Below are positions 9,671 through 16,131 of a DNA stretch of 64,000 bases, in pieces (position 1 is the stretch's first letter; every line of letters begins with the position of its first letter). The stretch is from assembly GCF_900091315.1 (NCBI RefSeq), contig NZ_FLSP01000006.1:1-64000 (forward strand), read 5' to 3'. The DNA is from Streptomyces sp. DI166. Its GTDB lineage: Bacteria; Actinomycetota; Actinomycetes; Streptomycetales; Streptomycetaceae. Made by a program: the position numbers and the translations under genes. The notes beneath the pieces are model-generated. The model searched no databases. It had not been told where the DNA came from and saw nothing but the letters and a program-made list of their open reading frames with translations.

Positions 9671-9686
9671 TCTACAATGCTGTAGA
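9671..9686. promoter_or_regulatory. Operator-like palindrome between tatA-like and channel genes
   Basis: TCTACAATGCTGTAGA has perfect 6-bp arms and a 4-bp spacer. TACA/TGTA dyads are the usual target of BlaI/MecI/CopY-type repressors, but no such regulator is encoded here. TACAAT inside it could also act as a -10 element. Confidence 0.4.
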
Positions 9687-9759
9687 AGTATCCCCTGGGG
9701 GGTGATCACCCAACAACCCCGCATTCCGGCCTCGTTGGCCGCGACGGGATCTGCAGCGC

Positions 9760-10710
9760 GTGAAGGAACAGAAGTACAGCACGATGCCGGACCACCACGA
9801 TCCAAGGGCCGAGGCGACGGCCCCGTCCACCCGCCAGAACCTGGCCCGCCGCTGCCGCTCCCTCACGGAGGCCCGGTGGTTCGCGCTGTCCGTCATCGCC
9901 GTCATCCTGGCCAACGCCGCCCTGCTGGGCGTGGAGACCTACACCGGACTGGCCGACGACTGGCGCCGCTGGTTACGCCTGGCCGAACACACCTGCCTCG
10001 CCGCCTTCACCGTCGAGATCCTCCTGCGCCTGGCAGCCCACGCCGACCGACCCAAAGACTTCTTCAAGTCGCCGTGGAACCTCTTCGACCTCGCCGTGGT
10101 CCTGTGCGCCTTCCTGCCCGTCGTACGCGAGAACACCACCGTTCTACGGCTGCTGCGCCTGGCCCGGGTCCTGCGCACCGCGCGCTTCCTGCCCCAACTC
10201 CGCGTCGTCCTGGTCGCGGTGGGCCGCAGCCTGCCCGGCACGCTCAGCTTCCTGCTCGTCGGCGCCCTGCTGCTGTACGTGTACGCCATGCTCGGGTGGG
10301 TCTTCTTCGGTCGCAGCGACCCCGAGCACTACGGCTCCCTGGGCCGTGCGGCCCTCACCCTCTTCCTCCTGGTCACCCTGGACGGCATCGGCGACGCCGT
10401 GCACGCGGGCATGGAGATCTCCCGCTGGAGCCTGCTCTACTACGCCTCCTACGTCCTGCTGGCCTCCTTCGTCCTGGTCAACGTCCTCATCGGAGTCGTC
10501 CTGACCTCCCTCGACGAGGCGCGGGACATGGAGCGCGAGGAGACTCGGGACATGGAGCGCCTGGAGCCACCTGGTCCGGCTGCTCTGCCGGCCGCGCCCG
10601 AGGAACGCCACCTGCTACTCGCACGCATAGCCACCGCCCGCCGTGCCCTGGACGACCTCGAACGCGACCTCGCCCGAGGCCTCAACTCATCGGGCGCGCG
10701 CCTGCCTTGA
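9760..10710 (+). CDS. Voltage-gated-type cation channel (single-domain ion transport protein)
   Basis: This is a membrane protein of about 316 residues with the six-helix channel plan. S1 is near ARWFALSVIAVILANAALLGV and S3 near WNLFDLAVVLCAFLPVV. The S4 voltage-sensor pattern is in LRLLRLARVLRTARFLPQLR, with Arg spaced by three. S5 is LPGTLSFLLVGALLLYVYAMLGWVFFG. The pore loop is FLLVTLDGIGD and S6 is YYASYVLLASFVLVNVLIGVVLTSL. A charged helical tail (residues 250-310) may form the tetramer coiled coil seen in bacterial sodium channels. The filter TLDGIGD differs from the TLESW type, so ion preference is uncertain. The start could also be the ATG at 9784. The 3' end overlaps the TetR remnant on the other strand. 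Confidence 0.85.
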   Translation: MKEQKYSTMPDHHDPRAEATAPSTRQNLARRCRSLTEARWFALSVIAVILANAALLGVETYTGLADDWRRWLRLAEHTCLAAFTVEILLRLAAHADRPKDFFKSPWNLFDLAVVLCAFLPVVRENTTVLRLLRLARVLRTARFLPQLRVVLVAVGRSLPGTLSFLLVGALLLYVYAMLGWVFFGRSDPEHYGSLGRAALTLFLLVTLDGIGDAVHAGMEISRWSLLYYASYVLLASFVLVNVLIGVVLTSLDEARDMEREETRDMERLEPPGPAALPAAPEERHLLLARIATARRALDDLERDLARGLNSSGARLP

Positions 10711-11035
10711 CCCGCTCCAGCACCAGCGCCGTGGCGGCCTGAACGGTGTACCGGTACTCCGCCTCGCGATCGAACCGTGCGAGATACGGGGCGGCTTCGG
10801 CCAGATGAGGCAGGCGGGAGTCCTCCAGCATGCGCTGCCGCACGGCGATGCCGTCCTGGTCGGCGATGCCGAAGGTGGGGCCGGCCTGAACCTCCCGCAG
10901 CAGTGTGCCGATCAGCGTGGCCACGAGAAGGCGCACCAGGTGCACGGACTCCTCGACCGGGCACCCCGCTGAGCGCAGCACGGCCGGGAGCGTTTCGACC
11001 GGTGCGAGCCCTTCGCAGGACGCGAGCTGACGGGT
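10682..11035 (-). pseudogene. TetR/AcrR regulator remnant (effector domain only)
   Basis: The minus-strand frame ending at 10682 encodes a typical TetR effector-domain tail: LPAVLRSAGCPVEESVHLVRLLVATLIG, then FGIADQDGIAVRQRM and LAEAAPYLARFDREAEYR. No helix-turn-helix segment precedes it. The open frame continues upstream only through the mannanase terminator hairpin and antisense to the mannanase gene, where the translation is meaningless. The DNA-binding half has therefore been lost, most likely by deletion when the mannanase locus joined. Its last 29 bp overlap the channel gene end to end. Confidence 0.65.
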
Positions 11036-11037
11036 CA

Positions 11038-11072
11038 GAACCGGCCCCGCACTCCAGATGCGGGGCCGGTTC
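11038..11072. terminator. Terminator of the GH5 mannanase gene
   Basis: The perfect 14-bp stem GAACCGGCCCCGCA / TGCGGGGCCGGTTC with a 7-base loop starts seven bases after the mannanase stop on the minus strand. Confidence 0.85.
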
Positions 11073-11078
11073 ACGGAC

Positions 11079-12380
11079 TCAGTGGTCCGCCGCTCCACCG
11101 CGGACGACACAGCTGGCGCTGTTCTCCCAGCCCCAGCCGTCTCCGTCGGGGTCGGAGGAGCTGCTCGCGCAGTACGGGTAGCCGTTGGGCGCGGTGCCGT
11201 TGCCGCTTCCGCCGTCGGCGGCGCTTCCGCGGACGACACAGCTGGCGCTGTTCTCCCAGCCCCAGCCGTCCCCGTCGGGGTCGGAGGAGCTGCTCGCGCA
11301 GTACGGGTAACCGTTCGGGGCGGTGCCGCTGCCGCCTCCGCTGTTCCCGCCGCCGTAGACGGTCGCCCGCTGCGACGTGGCGGCGATCCCGTTGGCCCCG
11401 TTGAAGAGCCGCTGGCCCCAGCTCGTCAGCGAGTTGGGGTTGAAGCCGTTGACCAGGTCGAGGTATTCGACGCCGCTGCCGTTGCCGCTCCAGGACCAGC
11501 CGAGGTAGCCGATGCCCAGGGACTGCGCGGTGGACATGATGGCGTCCTCGTTGGGGTCGCCGTCGCTGTGCTGGTCCCCGAACTCGCCCACGACGATGGG
11601 CAGGTTGTTGCTCCGGAAGGTGTTGAGGTAGCTCTGGACCTCGGAAGCCGTGTCGTACACCCCGTACATGTGGATGGAGAAGATGGTGTTGCGGTCGGGG
11701 TCCGCGGCGAACACCGAGGAGGCGTTGTCACGCATGGTGTTCGACCAGTCCTGACCCCAGTTGGGGGCGTCCACCATCAGCGCGTTGTTGATGCCGGCGT
11801 TGCGCAGCTTGACGATGGCGCCCTTGGTGGCGCTGGTCCAGGCACTGTAACCGCTGTTGCCGTAGGGCTCGTTGCCGATGTTGACGATGACGTAGTCCTC
11901 CTGGCCGGAGAGCACGCTCTTGATACCGACCCAGTAGTTCGCCGCCTGGTCGAGCGAGGCCGCCGCCGAGTCCTCGCCGTAGCCGGTGGTGTCGTGCACC
12001 TCCAGCACACAGATGACCTTGCTCGCCTTGCACTGGCCGATCAGCGACGACACCTCGGACGCCGTGGTCCTGGTCCAGCGGTCACCGCTGCTCAGCACGA
12101 TGCGGACGGTGTTCGCACCCTTCGCGGCGATGTCCGCGATCGAGTCGGTCTCCTGCGGGTACCAGGCGTGCGCGTGGTTGACGCCCCGCATCACGAACTC
12201 CTTGCCGTTCGCCTCGTACAGACGGCCGTTACTGACCCGCAGGCCGGTCGCGGCGGCCTCGGCCTCACCGGACGCGCTGCCGAGCAAGGACAGCAACAGG
12301 CCGAGCACAGCGGTCAGACCCGCGGCGACGGAGTAGCGGAACGGCCTTCCGCGCAGCGGACTTCTGCGTTGACTTCTCAT
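11079..12380 (-). CDS. Secreted GH5 endo-beta-1,4-mannanase with two CBM10 modules
   Basis: This 433-residue exported enzyme cuts beta-mannan. A signal peptide (Arg-rich start, hydrophobic SVAAGLTAVLGLLLSLLG, Ala-rich cleavage site near residue 43) leads to the GH5 catalytic domain, about residues 46-340. The acid/base Glu171 sits in IGNEPYG and the nucleophile Glu266 in VVGEFGD. The pattern RGVNHAHAWYP with HDTTGYGED is that of the GH5 mannanase subgroup rather than cellulases. After a Gly/Ser linker come two almost identical 43-residue units (about 354-385 and 397-428) with C-x-GWGWEN-x-SC, the CBM10 signature. An operator palindrome lies 51 bp upstream and the gene is the divergent partner of manA. 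Confidence 0.9.
   Translation of the reverse strand: MRSQRRSPLRGRPFRYSVAAGLTAVLGLLLSLLGSASGEAEAAATGLRVSNGRLYEANGKEFVMRGVNHAHAWYPQETDSIADIAAKGANTVRIVLSSGDRWTRTTASEVSSLIGQCKASKVICVLEVHDTTGYGEDSAAASLDQAANYWVGIKSVLSGQEDYVIVNIGNEPYGNSGYSAWTSATKGAIVKLRNAGINNALMVDAPNWGQDWSNTMRDNASSVFAADPDRNTIFSIHMYGVYDTASEVQSYLNTFRSNNLPIVVGEFGDQHSDGDPNEDAIMSTAQSLGIGYLGWSWSGNGSGVEYLDLVNGFNPNSLTSWGQRLFNGANGIAATSQRATVYGGGNSGGGSGTAPNGYPYCASSSSDPDGDGWGWENSASCVVRGSAADGGSGNGTAPNGYPYCASSSSDPDGDGWGWENSASCVVRGGAADH
11098..11345 (-). repeat. Tandem duplication of the CBM10-coding unit
   Basis: Two direct copies with a 129-bp (43-codon) period begin at 11098 and 11227. The first 44 bases are identical, and over about 115 compared bases I count some six substitutions, mostly silent. 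The copies encode the same module, so the duplication is recent or kept uniform by conversion. Confidence 0.85.
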
Positions 12381-12430
12381 GTCACTCCCTGGGGAACATC
12401 AAACGGATTGCGCACTCAGCGCACGGCTCT

Positions 12431-12442
12431 GACAACGTTGTC
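12431..12442. promoter_or_regulatory. LacI-type operator, family B (GACAACGTTGTC)
   Basis: This perfect 12-bp palindrome lies 51 bp before the GH5 mannanase start. The same 12-mer recurs at 14012 and 17349, and with one change at 24286. It has the central CpG usual for LacI-family operators. Confidence 0.65.
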
Positions 12443-12615
12443 CCACCTGTAATCAGGCAGGGGACAGCTGTGTCTGATGGGGGATCAGGCCGGGGCTGCA
12501 AAGGGCGCGCCGACGTCCTTATGAGAGCACTGAATGTTTCGGTCATGTCAATAGGCGCGACAATCATGTTTCATTTCTACGCGCGATGCACAGGGAGGCG
12601 CGAGCTAAAATTTGC

Positions 12616-12754
12616 TAAACCGATTCCGTGCGCGTCGAAGTCCTTGCCTGCATCGCTCAAGTTCCCCTACTTTGCCGGTCAATGCCGTTCTCGGTGAAGC
12701 GTGGAGTGTGCTTGGAGGGGTTCATTGGATGTCGTCGATCTATACCGGTTTAAT
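12616..12754 (+). promoter_or_regulatory. manA promoter region with family A operator
   Basis: TATACCGGTTTA at 12741-12752 is one of five ACCGGT-centred dyads in this locus, 55-65 bp before manA. Weaker variants lie at 12616-12625 (TAAACCGATT) and 12771-12782. The 427 bp between the mannanase and manA starts are less G+C-rich than the surroundings and hold no convincing gene. They serve as a divergent control region. manA itself has no clear ribosome site and may be read from a leaderless or short-leader transcript. Confidence 0.5.
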
Positions 12755-12807
12755 AACGGAAGCTGCCCCCGATCGGTAAACCATCCATCCACCGTTAACG
12801 TAACCGC

Positions 12808-14013
12808 GTGGATCTACTGCAACCGATCATCAAGCCCTACGCCTGGGGTTCCCGCGAAGCCCTGGCCCGCCTGCAAGGGCGCGTCTCGCCCTCCCCGGGA
12901 CCGGAGGCGGAACTGTGGATGGGGGCGCATCCCGCAGGACCGTCGGTCCTCGTCCGGGACGGGCGGACGCGCACGCTCACGGACGTGGTGAGCGAGGCTC
13001 CGGAACGCGAACTCGGTGCCGAGTGCGTCGCGCGCTTCCGCTCCCGCCTTCCCTTCATGCTCAAGGTGCTCGCGGCCGAGCAGCCCCTGTCGATCCAGGT
13101 GCACCCCGACCGCAGGCAGGCGGAGGCCGCGTGCAAGTCCCAGGCGGGCGAGGGCGCGCCGGACGGCCCCTACGCAGACGACTGGCCCAAGCCGGAACTC
13201 CTCTGTGCGCTGAGCCCGTTCGAGGTCCTCGCTGGATTCCGGACGCGTGAGGAAGCCGCGGCCGTCCTCGACGGACTCGGCCTGGTCGACATTGCCCCCG
13301 TCACGGCGCTGCTGACGGCCGGCACCGACGACTCCGCGCTCACGCGCGCGCTGCGGACCCTGCTGGAGTGGCCCGCCGACCGCCAAGGGGCCTTCGTGGC
13401 CGCTGTGGTGGACGCCTGCGCCGTGAAGGCGGACGAGCCCGGCGCGTACGCGGACGCATACGGTGCCGTGGTCCGCATGGCCGAGCACCACCCCGGCGAT
13501 CTCGGACTGGTGGCCTCCCTGCTGATGCGGCATCAGGTCGTCGACATGGGGCAGGCGCTGTACATGCCCGCAGGTGGACTCCACGCCTACGTGCGGGGGT
13601 TCGGCGTCGAAGTCATGGCCGCCTCCGACAACGTATTGCGCGCGGGCCTGACTTCGAAAGCGGTGAACGTTCCGGAGCTGCTCAGGATCGTCGACCCGAC
13701 AGTCCGGGTTCCCGTGGTGAAGCCCCGGACCGTCGACGGGAATCCGCGGACCGAGATCTTCGACTGCCCGGCCGAGGAATTCGCCCTGTTCCGTACGGCT
13801 GTCACCGCCGAAGCGGTCCCCCTGCTGCCGCCGGTCGGGCCGCGCGTGGCCCTGTGTGCGGCCGGTGAGGCCCTGCTGCGCGGATCCGGCGGGGAAGTCC
13901 TCGGTCTGCGGGCCGGCGCCTCCTGCTTTCTGCCCGACTCGGACCGCGGCATCACCGTGGAGGGGGCCGGCATCCTCTTCGTGGCCGGTACCGGCTTCCA
14001 AGCGCACTTGTGA
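12808..14013 (+). CDS. manA: Mannose-6-phosphate isomerase, class I
   Basis: This zinc enzyme interconverts mannose-6-phosphate and fructose-6-phosphate in the cytoplasm, the last step of the mannan route before glycolysis. The 401-residue product starts with the family signature LLQPIIKPYAWGSREALARL. It carries the zinc-site motif LPFMLKVLAAEQPLSIQVHPDRRQAE near residue 75, KPELLCALSPFEVLAGF, and YMPAGGLHAYVRGFGVEVMAASDNVLRAGLT near residue 255. The start is GTG 12808. A family B operator overlaps its stop codon, and the sugar kinase gene follows 65 bp later on the same strand. With the kinase it forms a mannose-channelling pair. Confidence 0.95.
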   Translation: MDLLQPIIKPYAWGSREALARLQGRVSPSPGPEAELWMGAHPAGPSVLVRDGRTRTLTDVVSEAPERELGAECVARFRSRLPFMLKVLAAEQPLSIQVHPDRRQAEAACKSQAGEGAPDGPYADDWPKPELLCALSPFEVLAGFRTREEAAAVLDGLGLVDIAPVTALLTAGTDDSALTRALRTLLEWPADRQGAFVAAVVDACAVKADEPGAYADAYGAVVRMAEHHPGDLGLVASLLMRHQVVDMGQALYMPAGGLHAYVRGFGVEVMAASDNVLRAGLTSKAVNVPELLRIVDPTVRVPVVKPRTVDGNPRTEIFDCPAEEFALFRTAVTAEAVPLLPPVGPRVALCAAGEALLRGSGGEVLGLRAGASCFLPDSDRGITVEGAGILFVAGTGFQAHL

Positions 14014-14023
14014 CAACGTTGTC
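14012..14023. promoter_or_regulatory. LacI-type operator, family B, before the ROK kinase
   Basis: A perfect GACAACGTTGTC begins inside the manA stop codon, 56 bp before the kinase start. It could give the kinase its own regulated promoter. Confidence 0.6.
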
Positions 14024-14078
14024 GCACATCGGCACCCCCTCGGACAGGAACACACAGACCAGAGAAGAGAGCAGACAG

Positions 14079-15035
14079 GTGTACGCAGCACTCGACATCG
14101 GCGGCACGAAGATCGCGGGAGCGCTGATCGACGACGCGGGCGCCATCCTGACCCGGGCGGAACTGCCCACCCCGGCCCGTGAGTCGGTCTCCCGGCTGAC
14201 CGGGACCGTCGACGCGGTGATCGACCGCCTCGCCGCCCATCCGGCCTGGGGCACCGTCCGCGGCATGGGTATCGCCAGCGCGGGCCCCGTGGACACCGCC
14301 CACGGCACGGTCAGCCCGGTGAACATACCGGCTTGGCGGGCGTTTCCCCTGGTCGAGTGCGTGCGGGCCCACCCGATGCTCTTCGACGGAATCGACCCGG
14401 TACTGATCGGGGACGCCGTGGCCGTGGCCGCCGCGGAACAGTGGCGGGGAGCCGCCCAGGGCGTCGGCAACGCGCTGTGCATGGTGGTCTCCACCGGAGT
14501 GGGCGGCGGCTACGTCCTGAACGGCAGGCTTCATCCCGGTCCGTCGGGCAACGCCGGGCACATCGGGCACATCTCCGTGGCCATGGACGGCCCGCCCTGT
14601 GCGTGCGGCGCACGGGGATGCGTGGAGAGCTACGCCAGCGGCACCGCGATCGCCCGCCACGCCGTGCAGGCCGGATGGGTGCCGAGGGAGGGGGAGGCGG
14701 CGACCGCGGCGGCGGTGGCGGCGGCCGCGCGTGTCGGGGACGCACGCGCCCTCGCCGCGTACGACCGGTCCGCCCGTGCCCTGGCCGCCGCGATCGCGGG
14801 CAGCGCCACCCTGCTGGAGATCGAGGTGGCCGTGATCGGCGGGGGAGTGGCCCAGGCCGGAGACGTGCTGTTCACGCCTCTGCGGCGGCACCTGCGTTCG
14901 TTCGCGGTCCTCGACTTCGCCCGCGACGTGACAGTGCGGCCCGCCGCACTGGCGCGGGACGCCGGGCTCGTCGGCGCGGCGGCCGCCGCCCGGGCCCGCA
15001 TGACCGAGCAGGGCTCCGTGTACGTGTCCGGTTGA
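14079..15035 (+). CDS. ROK-family sugar kinase, probably mannokinase/glucokinase
   Basis: This kinase of 318 residues transfers phosphate from ATP to a hexose. The phosphate-binding start YAALDIGGTKIAGALIDD is at the very N-terminus. STGVGGGYVLNGRLHPGPSGNAGHIGHISV follows near residue 145. The ROK zinc/substrate motif CACGARGCVESYASG is near residue 181. Near the C-terminus is VAVIGGGVAQAGD. The start is GTG 14079, which places the phosphate loop at residue 4 and has a purine-rich site upstream; the longer frame from 14010 runs through the operator. Its location between manA and the beta-mannosidase supports mannose as substrate, since the isomerase needs mannose-6-phosphate. Glucose cannot be excluded. 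Confidence 0.88.
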   Translation: MYAALDIGGTKIAGALIDDAGAILTRAELPTPARESVSRLTGTVDAVIDRLAAHPAWGTVRGMGIASAGPVDTAHGTVSPVNIPAWRAFPLVECVRAHPMLFDGIDPVLIGDAVAVAAAEQWRGAAQGVGNALCMVVSTGVGGGYVLNGRLHPGPSGNAGHIGHISVAMDGPPCACGARGCVESYASGTAIARHAVQAGWVPREGEAATAAAVAAAARVGDARALAAYDRSARALAAAIAGSATLLEIEVAVIGGGVAQAGDVLFTPLRRHLRSFAVLDFARDVTVRPAALARDAGLVGAAAAARARMTEQGSVYVSG

Positions 15036-15059
15036 CGGCCGGCGTCCGAACGCGAAAGG

Positions 15060-15087
15060 GGGGCCGTGGCACGACAGCCACGGCCCC
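15060..15087. terminator. Terminator between the convergent ROK and LacI genes
   Basis: The 11-bp stem GGGGCCGTGGC / GCCACGGCCCC with a six-base loop lies in the 67-bp convergent gap. Confidence 0.8.
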
Positions 15088-15102
15088 TCACCGCTCGGCA
15101 CC

Positions 15103-16131
15103 TCAGGAACGAGGCGGCGCGGTCGACCCCCGGGGCACCAACTGCGGCAGCGCCGCGGGCTGGGACACGGCCTCCTGGCCCGCGATGACATCGAACAGCA
15201 CCCGGGTGACCTGGGCGCCGAACGAATGCACGTCATGGCTCATCGCCGACAGCGTCGGGTGGGTGAGCCGGCACAACTGGGAGTCGTCCCAAGCCAGTAG
15301 GGACAGTTCGTCCGGGATGGAGACGCCCATCTCGGTGGCCACGCCGAGCCCCGCGACCGCCATGATGTCGTTGTCGTACACGATGGCTGTGGGCCGGTTC
15401 GACGACAGCAGCAGCGAACGGGTCGCCCGCGCGCCCTCCTCGCCGGAGAAGCCGGTCTCCACGTGCACACCGGGGCCCAGACCCAGCTCGGCCATCACCG
15501 CTTCGAAGGCCTCGGTACGGATCGCGCTGTGCCCGAGCCCCGTGGGGCCGCCGACGCGTGCGATGCGCCGGTGGCCCAGGGCCGCCAGATAGCGCACCGC
15601 CTCGCCGACCGCGGTGGCGTCGTCGGTCCACACCGACGGGAACCCGCCCGTCAGGCTCGGGTGCCCGACGGCGACGGCGGGCAGACCGGACTTGCGCAGG
15701 GGCGCGATGCGCGGGTCGTCCTTGCGCAGGTCGACCAGGATCGAGCCGCCTATCTGCCGCTCCCGCCACCAGCGCTCCTGCAGTTGGATCTCCTCCTCCA
15801 CGGAGCCGACCAGGCGCAGCAGCAGCGAGCAGTCGCGCTCGGCCAGCACGCTCTCGATGCCGGAGATGAACTCCATGTAGAAGGGCTCAAGGCCCAGCAG
15901 CCGGGCGGGGCGGCAAATGGCGAGACCAATGGTGTCGACGGCCTGCCGGGACAGGCTGCGTGCCGAGGAGTTCGGCGCCCAGCCCAGTTCCCGGGCCACC
16001 GCGAAGATCCGCTCGCGGGTGGCCTCGGAAACGCCCGGCTTGTTGTTGAAGGCGAGGGAGACAGCCCCTTTGGAGACGCCGGCGGCCGCGGCGACGTCCT
16101 TGATGGTGATCCGCTCGGTCGGTGCGCTCAC
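15103..16131 (-). CDS. LacI-family repressor of the mannan locus
   Basis: This regulator has 342 residues. The N-terminal helix-turn-helix and hinge are seen in ITIKDVAAAAGVSKGAVSLAF and SEATRERIFAVARELGWAPNSSARSL. A periplasmic-binding-protein-like sugar domain follows (IGLAICRPARLLGLEPFYMEFISG, then DNDIMAVAGLGVATEMGVSIPDELSLLAWDDS). Its GTG start overlaps the stop of the beta-mannosidase gene (GTGA), so the two are co-translated. It is the only local regulator and LacI proteins bind CpG-centred palindromes. It is therefore the prime candidate to bind either the ACCGGT or the GACAACGTTGTC sites; sequence does not tell which. The inducer is probably a manno-oligosaccharide (inference). Confidence 0.92.
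   Translation of the reverse strand: MSAPTERITIKDVAAAAGVSKGAVSLAFNNKPGVSEATRERIFAVARELGWAPNSSARSLSRQAVDTIGLAICRPARLLGLEPFYMEFISGIESVLAERDCSLLLRLVGSVEEEIQLQERWWRERQIGGSILVDLRKDDPRIAPLRKSGLPAVAVGHPSLTGGFPSVWTDDATAVGEAVRYLAALGHRRIARVGGPTGLGHSAIRTEAFEAVMAELGLGPGVHVETGFSGEEGARATRSLLLSSNRPTAIVYDNDIMAVAGLGVATEMGVSIPDELSLLAWDDSQLCRLTHPTLSAMSHDVHSFGAQVTRVLFDVIAGQEAVSQPAALPQLVPRGSTAPPRS

Noticed and set aside
12470..12697. 75-codon frame in the manA/mannanase divergent region
   Set aside because: It has no ribosome site, unusual composition and spans the control region. It is more likely chance in a relatively AT-rich stretch.
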